Origin: Silene conica
Lineage: Eukaryota; Streptophyta; Magnoliopsida; Caryophyllales; Caryophyllaceae
NCBI GenBank assembly: GCA_029255685.2
Contig: CM055319.2
Coordinates: forward strand, 13,960,247 to 14,024,246
Length of the DNA stretch: 64,000 nt
Direction of reading: 5' to 3'
The notes under the pieces were generated by a model, which saw only the letters and a program-made list of their open reading frames with translations, was not told the origin of the DNA and ran no database searches. Every line of letters starts with the position of its first letter. Positions within the stretch are counted from its first letter, which is position 1. Made by a program: the position numbers and the translations under genes. Positions 1 through 11,717 of this stretch are shown piece after piece.

Positions 1-1237
1 TATCTACGCATTTAGAGATGTGTATCTACGCATTTAATCATGTGTATCTACGCATTTAACCTTGTGTATCTACGCATTTAGCCTTGTGTATCTACGCATT
101 TAGACATGTGTATCTACGCATTAAGAGGTGTGTATCTACGCATTTAGCCATGCGTATCTACGCATTAAGAGATGTGTATCTACGCATTTAGCCATGCGTA
201 TCTACGCATTTAGCCATGTGTATCTACGCATTTAATGGTGTGTATCTACGCATTTAAACATGTGTATCTACGCATTCAAACATGTGTATCTACGTATTTA
301 GAGATGTGTATCTACGCATTTAGATATGTGTATCTACGCATTTAAAGATGTGTATCTACGCATTTAGAGATGCGTATCTACGCATTTAGCAGTGTGTATC
401 TACGCATTTAAAGGTGTGTATCTACGCATTTAGACATGTGTATCTACACATTTAGTCGTGTGTATCTACGCATTTAAAGGTGTGTATCTACGCATTTAGC
501 CATGTGTATCTACGAATTTAAAGGTGTGTATCTACGTATTTATCCATGCGTATTTACGCATTTAAAGGTGTGTATCTACACATTTAGAGATGTGTATCTA
601 CGCATTTAAAGGTGTGCATCTACGCATTTAGACATGTGTATCTACGCAATTAAAGGTGTGTATCTACGCATTTAGAGATGTGTATCTACGTATTTACGTA
701 TCTACACAATTAAAGGTGTGTATCTACGTATTTACGCATTTAAAGGTGTGTATCTACGCATTTATCCATGCGTATTTACGCATTTAAAGGTGTGTATCTA
801 CACATTTAGAGATGTGTATCTACGCATTTAAAGGTGTGCATCTACGCATTTATACATGTGTATCTACGCAACTAAAGGTGTGTATCTACGCATTTAGAGA
901 TGTGTATCTACGCATTTAATCATGTGTATCTACGCATTTAACCTTGTGTATCTACGCATTTAGCCTTGTGTATCTACGCATTTAGACATGTGTATCTACG
1001 CATTAAGAGATATGTAGCTACGTATTTAGCCATGTGTATCTACGCATTAAGAGATGTGTATCTACGAATTTAGCCATGCGTATCTACGCATTTAGCCATG
1101 TGTATCTACGCATTTAATGGTGTGTATCTACGCATTTAGACATGTGTATCTACGTGTGTATCTACGCATTCTAACATGTGTATCTACACATTTAGAGATG
1201 TGTATCTACGCTTTTCAAGATGTGCATCTACGCATTT
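1..1237. repeat. 22-bp tandem satellite array (about 56 units)
   Basis: Units of the form TGTGTATCTACGCATTTA plus four variable bases repeat with a 22-bp period from the first base of the window, so the array probably continues to the left. Some units are 20-21 bp and some carry point changes (TACGTA, TACACA). A higher-order layer is visible: the run of variants at about 11-290 recurs in the same order at about 893-1180, and a block at 540-640 recurs at 768-870. No coding potential or transposon ends were seen in it. Confidence 0.95.
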
Positions 1238-1440
1238 AAAGGGTTTTTCAAAACAATATTACGAAAAAAATGAAAAAAAAAATTCGAGAAAAAATAATAT
1301 TTGAAAAAAACATTTCGAGAAAAAAACATTTCGAGAACCAAAAAATTTCGAAAAAAAACATTTCGAGAAGAAGCAATTAACAAGGTAACCAAAGAAAAAG
1401 CAAGAAGAATAAATAAGAAATTGATGTGGAACGGGTATAT
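1238..1440. repeat. A-rich block with short AAACATTTCGAGA repeats
   Basis: Directly after the satellite the plus strand is dominated by A runs with four or five imperfect copies of AAACATTTCGAGA at about 1300-1365. This may be a degenerate poly-A tract or simple-sequence decay at the array edge. From 1441 to 1800 there is non-coding sequence with two tRNA-promoter-like phrases (GGTTCGATCC near 1566 and GGGTTCAACTCCC near 1647). These could be the remains of a SINE but are too weak to call. Confidence 0.5.
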
Positions 1441-1814
1441 TTGTTAAGTTAATTCCAAACAAAGATCTCGTATAAAATTGTTTAAATATTTTACAGTATG
1501 TAAGTTATTAGGAAAGGGTATATGGAATAATGGAGAAGGCATTGGTGTTTGAAACATGTGGTACTAGGTTCGATCCCCATTTTCGAAAGAGCAGACTTCA
1601 CGAATCCTGTATCAAATTTAATACAATATTACATTAATCAATAATGATGCTGTGGGTTCAACTCCCACTGTTGTGGATTTTTCTTTTTTGCTGAAATTGT
1701 ACATCATTTAGGTGGCATCATCTCATGGTTCTTCTTGTTCATCCAATGGTTCTTATTTGGATCTACAAGTAGACCTTAATTCTCATTTAAGATCATAGAC
1801 CTCACAAGATGCAA

Positions 1815-2312
1815 TCTCTATATATATATATACATATATATATATGTACATATATATATACATATATATATACATACATATATATGTACATATATATATA
1901 TACATACATATATATGTACATAGGGTTGGGATCCGGTGAGAACCACCTTACAATGAAAACCGGTGAGAACTCTTCCTTACGAAGTTTTTTTAAAAAAATT
2001 AATGACATAATTGGATTCGGCATGGAATTTTATGGCCAGAGAACATATTTTTTGGTCTAGAAAATAAATACTAGTGGCGGAAAAATGATAGATACGAAAA
2101 AATAGATAGTAGGTGCATGCAAATAAATAAAACGTATCTCACCTCTATTTCCGTCACTAGTATTTATTTTCTAGACAAAAAAAATATGTTCTCTAGCTAT
2201 AAAATGTCATGCCGAATCCAATTATGTTATTAATTTTTAAAAAAAAAGTCCGTAAGGTAGAGTTCTCACAAGGTTCTCATTGTAAGGTGGTTCTCACCGG
2301 ATCCCAAGTCTA

Positions 2313-2352
<40 letters not shown>

Positions 2353-2411
2353 TATATATATACATATATATATATATATGTATATACATATATATATATA
2401 TATATATATTT
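1815..2411. mobile_element. Foldback/MITE element inside a (TA)n microsatellite
   Basis: Two long inverted arms, about 1922-2081 and 2151-2308, can be paired. Each has GGATCCGGTGAGAACCACCTT at its outer end and CTAGTATTTATTTTCTAGA near the centre. Both outer ends run into TA/TACATA microsatellite (1815-1921 and 2312-2411), which also pairs. Elements of the Micron type in rice are known to sit in (TA)n tracts; this one behaves similarly, but its family is an inference. No gene is inside. Confidence 0.75.
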
Positions 2412-2900
2412 CGTTCGTTGTTACCAACACGAACTATCAATATTACGATGATTACCTTTATGTGGTTCTTGCCTCTCTGATTCTAATAAAGACCATTATA
2501 TTTTGTACAACTGTGATTACGAATGTAGCAATTGTGGTAGCTGGTATGAGGTAATAGTCCAACGTATCCAACTTACAATAAGATATGTCGAATATCATAT
2601 TTTGCAATAGATCATAGTTCACTCAAATTTATTAAAGTTAGTTAAAATTTAGTTAGATGATCTCAAGTTAGAAATTAAAAACCAACCATACGATAATTTC
2701 ACAAATGATAGCTCAAAATTCAAATTTTACTGTTTTTAAATTTTATTGTAAAATTTAAATAAACAATTTCTTCAATATAATAGCTGGACTATGTTTATAG
2801 ATAGGAGTATAGGACGAATTTTTTGGTTAATGGGTGTTATTTACCCAATTAATTGGGTAATTGGTGTTGTTTTGAAAGTAGTTGAGGTTCTAGTGTCCAC
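2412..2900. other. AT-rich intergenic stretch, nothing recognised
   Basis: No ORF, RNA gene or transposon end was recognised. Short imperfect hairpins occur (TTACCCAATTAATTGGGTAA near 2840), and the palindrome GTCCACGTGGAC lies near 2896. Confidence 0.5.
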
Positions 2901-3806
2901 GTGGACACTTTTTGTTTTTTTTTTCCAGATTATAAGCAAAGCCGCTGAGGTTACCAACGGCTTCACTCAATGGTTTTTTTTTTAAAAGTAAAACTTTCCA
3001 GGGGGTTTGGAAGGTGGGGAAGAAAAGAGGAAGAGGGGAAGACGTTACTCTTCCCAGCGGCTTTGCCGAAATTTTTTTTTAAAAAAAAAGCAAAGAGTAA
3101 GGCCGCTATACTTCCCAGCGGCTTTGCTGGATATATAAAAAAATGTTGACATTTTCTCACACATTCACCCACCCAAAAAAATCCCCAATTTAAAACCCTC
3201 AAACCCTAATTTTCGACACTCCCATTTTTGCCCCAAATTCCTCCATTTTTGGTTCTATTAATTGTTCCTCACCATCCTATTTTCATCTAAAGGTATTAAT
3301 TCATCCTTTATTCATGTATTAATTATCCTAATGTATTATTTTGGTTTGATTTAGCATCATACCCAATTTCCTAGTTAGTTTAGTTCTTGATTATTAGCTT
3401 AGTACATTAGTTTTATTGTTCAAATTAGTTTTTATATATAGTTTATTATTTACAATGGAGGTAAATAATTACCCATTATAACATGTTGGTGGAATGGTGA
3501 ATAGGTTAGTTATAAGGGTGGTTGTAAATGTCTTATTTTTGTTAGTAGTAACATTAGTTTTAATGAGTTTAAAGGTGAAATATATGAGTCATTAGAGGTA
3601 GATAGAACAAAATTTGAGATTAATATCAAAATGAAATACCCAAGTGTAAGAGATTACAAAGTAGTATCATTGAGTAATTATCGTAGTTTGAAAGCATTGT
3701 GGCTAATTGTGTGTCAATCAAAAGCCTTATCCATGGATTTGTCCATCGAGTTAAAGTCTCTTGAAAATTCTCAAACATCTCAACAACCTTTTACTATGTC
3801 ATTCTA
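2900..3806 (+). pseudogene. Relic of a MULE transposase gene, 5' end only
   Basis: The segment opens with GC-rich short inverted motifs (GCAAAGCCGCTG near 2937, CAGCGGCTTTGC near 3057 and 3118). A leader-like stretch with AAACCCTAATTTTCGACACTCCC follows. About 3510-3806 then gives a readable frame containing EVDRTKFEINIKMKYPSVRD and SLKALWLIV, ending at a stop. That pattern resembles the PB1-like N-terminal region of plant MuDR-type transposases. An upstream in-frame start is broken by a stop after six or so codons, and no catalytic DDE region follows. The segment lies beside a Helitron and is probably a truncated remnant. The assignment rests on motif memory only. Confidence 0.45.
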
Positions 3807-3970
3807 GATTTTTAAAAGATTCTAGATATCTAAAAAAATTATTATTTTGAGTTAATTTTTTTTATGTTGGTTAAAGTAGGTTAAGATATGACTTGATAAA
3901 GTAACAAAGTCGACAACTAGCTCTAGTAAGTAACTTAAGAAATATATATATTAATATTTTAATGTAAAAA

Positions 3971-5075
3971 CTAGTGTAACACCCGTGAAAAATCACGGGG
4001 TTGTGTACACTTATTTTTAAAGACGACGTCGGTATATTTATTTCAATATATACGGTTATATCCAATTCAGAAATTGAAAAATCTTGAGAGAATGAGAGAT
4101 TCATTCCACATATGGTTATATTATACAAAAGATATTATAATCTTATTAAACGTTTGGATAATGATGAATCAGTAGAACATTAATGGTCTAATGTACTTAC
4201 TGGTCTGATGGTCCATGTAGTGGCTGTAGAACATTATTACTTCCCGATGTTTTGTTTATCTTGATCTATGGTCCTCGTCTGATGGTCAATGTAGTGACTG
4301 TAGAACATTATTACTTCCCGATGTTTTGTTTATCTTAATCTATGGTCCATGTAATATCTTGTGTATAATCTGTAAATGTATGTGATGAGGTATTGTATGG
4401 TGTATCTCACGTTTTTTTATGGTGTATCTCACGTTTCTTAATTTAGTTATAGAATAGAATCTTTAGGATAGATAACAATCAGACTCTTTGTATTTAATTA
4501 TTATAATACGGTCAGACTCTTTGTATTGAAATTATAAGTGCTGAAATAACAATCAGACTCTTTTTTAATTATTATTTTATTAACTTTATTAATTTAATAA
4601 TATTGGTCTATATTCCTATTTTTTTTCGAGATTATAAATTATAAATTACGTTTAATATAAAAATTTTGTGGGCGATATGAGAGCGGTGTATAAAGGTAGT
4701 GGTTAATAATAAAAAAATGTTTTTTTCTAAAAGAATAATAAAGAATTGGATTAAGATTAGCAATTGGATAGAGGAAAGAGACCTAATTTGAACGAATTTG
4801 TAACATCCATGTTCCCCTATGATGGTGTATCTCACGTTTCTTAATTTAGTTATAGAATAGAATCTTTAGGATAGATAACAATCAGAATCTTTGTATTTAA
4901 TTATTAAATTATTATTAAATTATTAAATTATTATGATGTGGCATAAATGGGTAATTCTGATTGGTCTACAAAACTGAAATTTCTGAAGGTGAATGTGAGA
5001 GCTCGAAACACTAAACGCTGAAACCTTATTGCGTCACGTCAGCGGAAAAACATTCTTCTTTTATAGTAATAATGA
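3971..5075 (-). mobile_element. Non-autonomous Helitron
   Basis: On the minus strand the element begins TCATTATTACTATAAAAGAA (ending at plus position 5075). It ends with the hairpin CCCGTG-ATTTTT-CACGGG, a short spacer and CTAG at 3971-3974. The flanking bases are A and T, as expected for Helitron insertion between A and T. It holds no ORF of note. It contains a 70-bp tandem duplication (about 4204-4345) and a direct repeat of about 85 bp (4419-4505 and 4820-4905). Its two ends match those of the large composite element at 29879-50928. Confidence 0.85.
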
Positions 5076-5185
5076 TTAGTGAACAACTGATAAATATGGT
5101 TTAGAGAGTGTTATTAGGATTGTTAGTTAATATTTGACGGTTTCCATTTACCATGTACTATTACCCGTCCCTTTTTGCTATATAA

Positions 5186-6278
5186 CTAGTTTTATGCCCG
5201 TACAAAAAATGTACAGGTCTATTTCTAAAAATTTCGTAAATATATTAAAAAAGTAGTACAAATATAATTTAATATGAACTTAAATGAGAAATATATAAAT
5301 TATGAATTCGGGGATGATTTTGACTCCAAATAATTGATTTACTGGTATAATTAATTTTTTTTAATGATTATATAAATTGAAATAAATAATCATGACATTA
5401 TGAAATAAATTTGAACCATAGAAAATAGATAAAGAAATTGTATTGTATTTCTATATTTTACCCTTTAAATAACTTACTCTCTAAATGAAAGTAAAATGAT
5501 AGAATTATTTTTAATAGCAGTCTCTTAAAATTTGTGGATGATTTTATAAAGAAAATAATAAGGTATTGTTATTAAGACCATCTTTTTACTCGATGCTAAC
5601 GTAGCTTTAATTGACTAATTCTCGAAGGTTGTTATATTTTCTTAAAAATCGTAAATTTATATTTTTTTTTGTTAATTTAATGGGTTGGGTTTATTTGATC
5701 TTATTCAAAAAAAATTGATCTACGTTTATTTCATTTTTTAATCTACGTTTTTTTGTTAATTTTTATCTCCTCGTGTATTTTTTTCATTTTTTTAATTTTA
5801 TGGGTTGGGTTTATTTGATCTTATTCAAAAATCTTTGATCTACGTTTCTTTCATTTTTTAATTTACGTTTTTTTATTAATTTTTATCTCCTCGTGTATTT
5901 TTTTCATTTTTTTAGATATACGTATGTTTGTTAATTTTTAACTCTTTGTATAATTTTTTTTCGTTTTTCATACCTCTAAATATTTGTTAATTACTTATAA
6001 TTGTCCAACTTTTTTTAATATTGTTGAATTTTATGTTTCTGGGTAGAGTTTTAGTGATTTTTTTTTATTTTCGAATTTGGAGTAAAGTTGTTTTTTTTTA
6101 TTATGGAAATAAAAATAATTTGTAACTTTATAATGTTAAATGGAGAAAAGTAAAATGAAGAAAAATTAAAGCTCCTTGTGTGAGTGGTTGGACATGGTGA
6201 GAAAGAAGGTTTTTAATTTCCTAAAATTAAGCAACCAATGAAAAAGCAGGAAAAGTTGTTCCTTTTATAGATAAGGGA
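5186..6278 (-). mobile_element. Non-autonomous Helitron, second family
   Basis: On the minus strand the element starts TCCCTTATCTATAAAAGGAA (ending at 6278). It finishes with a hairpin (CCTGTACA-TTTTT-TGTACGGG), CATAAAA and CTAG at 5186-5189, flanked by A on the left and T on the right. Inside is a tandem duplication of about 120 bp (5679-5798 and 5800-5920). No coding content was seen. Confidence 0.8.
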
Positions 6279-8267
6279 TTTAATCTAAAACCGTATATAA
6301 TAAAACGACATTGTATATTTTTGTTGACCCCAACTATTTATGAGCTTGTAAAAATATATATTTTGGGCTAATAGACAACCATAAAATTATGGATCGATAT
6401 AGATGCATGAGTCGACAATATCACCTAATAATAATTATTAGTCGTATTATTTTATCTAGCCTTAATTTACCATTTCGCAAAATTCTACTTTACGACGGTC
6501 GCACATGCGACCAGTAGGAAAGTGATCACATTTTGATACGTAGTGACCACTTTTGATTAAATAGTGACCATTTTTTTTTCATATTTTCGGAAATATAGAT
6601 ATTTTTAGGATTTATTTTTCATCAAAATCTTAAAATTTGGGCCTCGTGTTAAATTTAATGTATATGTTTATATAGTATTCAAATTTGTTTTTATACATTT
6701 TAATTGTCACAAATTATAGAGTAATACGGTCTCATATAAAAAGTTGTTCCTTCAGTGCTAATAAGCGATTTTTCTTTTTATATATGTTGATCGTCTTATG
6801 GTATGAGAGTATGTGACCGTTCATACAAAAATTCTAATTTAATTTTAATTGTCAAAGTATCCAAGAGGTTAATTTTCCGGAATTGTAATTTTTTTTATTA
6901 AATTTGTTGTCCCCTATATAGATTTCCGATTTTTTTAAAAAATTTCTTTTATTGTAAGGTTAAATGTGATTAATTTTTTTATCATAAGCTTTTTAACATA
7001 TGAATATGTATATGAAAAATAATAAGAAATGAGGAGAGAGGGTAATTAATTGGAGAGAGAGTAAATGGAGAGGGTGAGATTGGTTAATGTGTAAAAAAAA
7101 AAAAAGTAAAAAATTACAGTCAATCATAAGCCTAGAAATAACCTTCCTTTTATAGATAGAGGATTTTTCAACTTGTTAAGTTCAAATATTAGCTCCACCC
7201 ATTTGTCGAATATAAATGCTTTTGTGGAAAATATTACTCGAATACGGAGTAGTTGTATGGAATACTCCATAAGATAGCATATGAAAAGCATGAAAGTGGC
7301 AATTAAATTAAAATCACCCTATCATTTCTACTCACTTTTACGTTTTTAAGAAATACTATAATAACGTTTACGTCTAACAATAATTTGGTAACTTTCTTCA
7401 TCCAATATCTATGTAAATTAAATTTAACTTTAGAGTGGTACATCCACTAACTTAGTGACTAGATCACTAAGAGACTACTAAAGCTCAATTTCTTTTGTAT
7501 TGACAATATTTCTTGTACTAAAGAAAAGTCAAAGATTTGCTATTAGAAAGTTACGAAGTAGCGTACGTAATACGATACAAAGTGTTATTTTTGTATGGAT
7601 TTAATGATAGTATAGAAGAATATTATAAACATTAATATTTCCGAAAGATTCTAAAAATTCACAAGTCATTGTACATATTTGGCATATTTCATTAATAAAA
7701 TTGGATCATTATATATTTATATCGCTTAGATGGGAGTATTATATTTGACACAAGGTTATGTGGATATAATATTAGAGCAATATGATATAAGAATTATGAA
7801 AATGGATGGCCTTTGGGGTTGAGCAAAGGGTTAAAGTCCATACTGATAGAGTAACATATATAATGACACTTGAGAGTAGTGGATGGAGCATATTTATGGG
7901 ATATTGTTAATGTAGTTTGATAGCCAAGTAGAACAATTAGGAATAGAATAAGTGGGTGCAGACTAACGAAGGACCACGACTACATTGCACGGTGCACACT
8001 ATTACAGTCCGATACACTTCTACTGTCTACTTCATTCCTCTTCCAACTTTCATTATTTATTCTACGTCGCCAACATATATAATATACTTTCAATAAGGTA
8101 TCTTACCACTTGCTCCATATAGCTTCTCTTATTTTATAATGAGTGTCTTGACTATATGTTATAACTTGAAAACGGATATTTGTCTTTTATAATAAGGTAA
8201 GTGGGGAGAAAATGAAATATCTATGGATATTGCTATTCCGTCTTTAGTTAGTAACTGATAATGTCCG
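6279..8267. other. AT-rich intergenic DNA with a third Helitron 5' end
   Basis: No gene was recognised. At 7130-7163 the minus strand reads TCCTCTATCTATAAAAGGAA, the same kind of 5' terminus as the neighbouring Helitrons, but no matching CTAG hairpin end was found to its left, so it looks truncated. A perfect short palindrome GGTCGCACATGCGACC lies near 6497. Confidence 0.5.
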
Positions 8268-8275
8268 TTTTCAAT

Positions 8276-9271
8276 CAGGCCCGTCCAATGACTTTCATAG
8301 GCCCGGTTCTAAACTTCAAAACGAGGCCCCTGATATGGAGAAAAATAAATTATAAAGTGTAAACTACAAATTTTACCGCTTACGATCAAAATCACAATGG
8401 TTAGAACAAATGTTTTTGTTCATTAATCTTTACAAAATAAGGTTGAATCAACTCTTCTATTCTTTTATTGAGAGCTCCTCTTTGAGATTGAATCAACTCT
8501 TCTATTCTTTTTTTTTTCTTCCGTTTTTCACAACCAGATTCACTTTTTCTAATTCTAGTAGACATAATAGACAATAATTAAAACAATAAAACGGGTACAA
8601 ACTACAAAGTAGGCAAGTAGCAAAGAACGAAATAACCTGAGAATCTGAGATCAGACGATCAGTGAGATGGCCGGACAATTAGTCTACCAGAAAATATGAT
8701 TCACGGTCTCACGGATCCACTAGTTTAATTATTTGAGTTCAGGGAAGCATCAACCTTGAAACAAGAAAATTAAAAGGTACAAAATTAACAAGAAAACAAA
8801 AAATCGAAACAAAATAAAATTACTAAACTAAAGACTAACAGTATATGATTCAATGATTCATGATTGTATATATTAATATATAAAAGAACACAAATTTATC
8901 AATTAAAAATGCTCACTTACCTATTTAATAATTGGGATTGATAGAGTATAATTGATAAAGTAATCTTTATTATAATCAATGACTAAAGAAATAAAAATAA
9001 AATATAGATTATTAAGTAGATTTTTGGGAATTTATTTAATATTAATTGGGATTTGGGAAATTGGGATTTTGGGGAAGAAGGAAAGTCTCAAAAGAGACGT
9101 TGGTTTGTTGTTTGTGACTTTGTGTGGCTGCTGAGTGCTGAGTGTCGTAGAGTTAGGTTAAATTATTTTTTTTTTTTTTTTTTTTTAATAATTAATAGAT
9201 AAAGTTTGGGCCCCTTATAATTATGGGCCCCTGTTCTTAGAACTGGCTGTACATGCCAAAGAACGGGCCTG
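8276..9271. mobile_element. hAT element, non-autonomous, with perfect 8-bp TSD
   Basis: The ends read CAGGCCCGTCC and its inverted partner GAACGGGCCTG. The direct repeat TTTTCAAT flanks both sides (8268-8275 and 9272-9279). Eight-base duplications with CAGG-type inverted ends are the mark of the hAT superfamily. The 996-bp body is too short for a transposase but keeps a small remnant of one on the minus strand (see 8401-8565). Confidence 0.9.
8401..8565 (-). pseudogene. N-terminal remnant of a hAT transposase ORF (54 aa)
   Basis: An uninterrupted 54-codon minus-strand frame starts at an ATG (8563-8565) and stops at 8401-8403. It begins MSTRIRKSESGCEKRKKKKR and continues with the phrase RIEELIQ twice (near residues 20 and 35). 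A lysine-rich start of the type S-G-x-x-K-R-K-K is common at the N-terminus of plant TTF/zinc-finger hAT transposases. The dimerisation and catalytic regions are absent, so no function is expected. The duplicated RIEELIQ suggests slippage. Confidence 0.6.
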
Positions 9272-9279
9272 TTTTCAAT

Positions 9280-9598
9280 GAGAACTTGTGTGGTTTATAA
9301 TAGATGTGAAAAAAAGGATAAAACAACAACATACATATTTACGTGGTAAAAGGGAGGGGAGTTTTATTAATATGTGAGGAGTTTTTCAAATTACAAATTA
9401 AAACAATATAATAAGCATGATGGTTACAGAGAAGTTTAAAGAGTTTATATACTACTCTGTACTCTGTGAGGTCTAATACCCAAAATGACCTAATAAGGCC
9501 CAGAACACTGGCTCAATACAAGCTCATCATGGTCGTTTAAAGCAAGGTTAATAGATTGAAGAATAGAGTCAACATAATATTAATTTAAATACACAAAT
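9280..9598. other. Intergenic stretch, nothing recognised
   Basis: No gene or transposon end is visible between the hAT target duplication and the next MITE. Confidence 0.5.
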
Positions 9599-9780
9599 TC
9601 TTATTTGTGACGGACATATCCGTCGTAAGCTTGCGACGGGTCAAGTAATACCCATGTGGGGTATATAAGACAAAATCAAAATGCATAAGGAGAAGTAAAC
9701 TGTTTCGTCTTATTCACCCACATGTGTAGTACTTACCCCGTCGCAAACTTGTGACGGATATACCCGTCACAAGGGAGACT
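9599..9780. mobile_element. MITE, TGACGGACATATCCGTC family, copy 1
   Basis: Both ends carry inverted copies of TTGTGACGGACATATCCGTC followed by a second hairpin, AAGCTTGCGACGGGTCA. Two further copies lie at 29368-29522 and 57241-57391 with the same plan and about the same length. No target duplication could be fixed with certainty. The family name is unknown to me. Confidence 0.75.
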
Positions 9781-9844
9781 TGCTGAAATAAATAATCACA
9801 CAAATAAATTAAGCTATTTCTATTACAAGCTATGGGAGGCCTAG

Positions 9845-10394
9845 TGTAAGGATCCGCATATTTTAGCCGCAAATCTAGCCTCATAACCAATTATTTGCGC
9901 GCGGGGTCCTTTCACTTCGAGCCTATAGATTTCTTATTTCGCTTTTGTATTTTCATTTCTAGTTTTTTGTATCGTTTAGTGCTCCAAGACTACTTCCTGC
10001 GTGTCGAATCGTGGAGTCTCGTTTTTAGTTTAAGATACGTTTTTAGGAGTTTAGAAAATGTATCGCTATTCTACACTTTCAATGTTCACTGCTACAAGAT
10101 GAGAATTATCAAATTTGCCTCTATGAGAGGTGATAGTCAATGAAATACCGCTTCTCATCATTAAGCTTGTTTATGCTTTCTTATTGCTTTCAATAATCGT
10201 ATTGCTTGCTTTTATTGCATTCGTGTGTCGGACGTCGATAATCGTGACTAGGATTCCCGACACACACCCCGAGACCCGAGATACGTGCTGGTGGGTGATC
10301 CCTCACTAGTACGAGACTCTTGTTGCTTGCATTCTTGCCCTAGAGTCGGGCAAGGGTGTGCACCACGATCCGGCAAAAGAACCGGACCGTGACA
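9845..10394 (+). repeat. Left LTR of the TR-GAG element
   Basis: This LTR is 550 bp, starting TGTAAGG and ending CCGTGACA just before the primer-binding site. It has about 35 bp near 10005-10045 that the right LTR lacks, and other small indels. Confidence 0.85.
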
Positions 10395-10412
10395 TTTGGT
10401 ATCAGAGCCCGG
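10395..10412 (+). promoter_or_regulatory. Primer-binding site (tRNA-iMet)
   Basis: TTTGGTATCAGAGCCCGG follows the left LTR directly. TGGTATCAGAGC is the standard complement to the 3' end of plant initiator methionine tRNA. Confidence 0.85.
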
Positions 10413-10461
10413 TCTTCGGACGGGTTTCTGCTTACTGCATTTGTTCATCGTTATCGAGAAA

Positions 10462-11717
10462 ATGGGCAATGCAATGGAGGAGTGAGTGTGCTACCTCGAA
10501 GATGCGTTTGATAATAGACTTCTGAAACTCGAGGACATCATGATCCGAATGGGAGAGAGCCTCGAGGAGATGGAAAAGACAGTTAGTGGCCTCGAGTCGG
10601 CGGTGATCTGGATGGAGACTCGGATCCAAGCGATCGGTGATTTAATTCCCGATGATCGAAAGGAATAAATTGCTCACGTTCACCGAAAGATCGAAGAGTT
10701 CGAGAATACTTGTGCAACGCTTATGAAAGCCGTGACAAACGACGGGAAATTTTCAGGGGCCCGTAAGGTGAAAGCGCCTCAACCTCATACCTACGATGGG
10801 GCGAGGGATTCGAAAGCTGTCGAAAACTTCGTTTTCGACATGGAGCAATACTTCTGAGTAAGTGGGCTCGATGAGGCGGGGAAAGTCGACACAGCCAGCA
10901 TGTACTTTACGGATGATGTCAAGATGTGGTGGAGGGCTAGATACAAGGAAATGGAAGCGGGCACGATCACGGTGACATCGTGGGCCGACTTCAAGAGGAT
11001 TTTGAAGGATCACTTCTATCCCTAGAACACTGAGTTTGTTGCTCGGAAGAAGCCCAAGGAGGTGAAGCACACCAAATATATCCGAAATTATGTGAGGGAA
11101 TTATCTGCTTGCATGCTCGAGATTACTGAGATGACCAAGACAGACCGAACATTCGAGTACATCGACGGATTGAAGAGGTGGGCTCAACAAGAGGACGGTA
11201 ATGAGGCAGAATCCCAAGACGCTGTCTGTAGGAATATCTACCGCGGAACGACTTCTCGACTTCCACGGGAAGCGAGAGGCACCTCGAGATGCGACACCAA
11301 CGGAGAATACTGGTTTGTCTTTTGGGACTAATGGAAAGAAACCGCAAGCCAGTTCAGTTTCGGTTGGGAGTAGTCGATTCTACACACAAGGAAGTCAAGC
11401 TCGATCGGGGAGTAACGGAAACTCGCCCACAAGCTCGTCTTCAAAGGTAGGAAATTCTACTACGTCCACAACGAAGAAGTTGTTTGCGTGTTTTGTGTGT
11501 AAAGGTCCCCATAAGATGGCTGAGTGTCCCAACAAGGCTCAGTTCAGCGCGATGCTACAGAACATGCGAAGTCAGCTCAGGAACGTCTTGATGAGGCAAT
11601 GACCGACTATCATCAAGAGTATGAAGAAGAGTCGAGCGACGATGAGGAACAACCACAAATGGGCTCGCTCCAAAGGATAGATGCGATGGGGAGGGTGGAT
11701 GAAACCCACGCAGAGAA
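10462..11717 (+). pseudogene. Decayed retrotransposon gag (capsid and zinc knuckle)
   Basis: A reading frame from the ATG at 10462 gives a Gypsy-type gag. It has a coiled N-terminal part (DNRLLKLEDIMIRMGESLEE), a capsid core with phrases such as MWWRARYKEMEAG and WADFKRILKDHF, then NYVRELSACML and FEYIDGL. The frame carries four in-frame stops at 10483, 10666, 10855 and 11023. A frameshift near 11200 moves the reading into the frame of the zinc knuckle CFVCKGPHKMAEC (about 11490-11530), and a further shift follows near 11560. At least two of the stops fall where relatives usually have CAG or CGA, fitting C-to-T change. The gene cannot make full-length protein. Confidence 0.8.

Noticed and set aside
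1-1237. Regular repeats with variable four-base spacers, superficially like a CRISPR array
   Set aside because: The spacers are only about four bases and are themselves reused, the DNA is plant nuclear, and there are no cas genes. It is a satellite.
1541-1670. Possible tRNA gene or SINE (GGTTCGATCC and GGGTTCAACTCCC)
   Set aside because: No cloverleaf or paired A box could be drawn, so it is only mentioned with the A-rich block.
1802-2451. ORFs of alternating Tyr/Ile on both strands
   Set aside because: They are translations of the TA/TACATA microsatellite arms of the foldback element.
6440-6520. CTAG near a GGTCGCACATGCGACC hairpin as the 3' end of the third Helitron
   Set aside because: The hairpin is about 35 bp from the CTAG and the preceding base is T, not A, so it does not fit a Helitron terminus.
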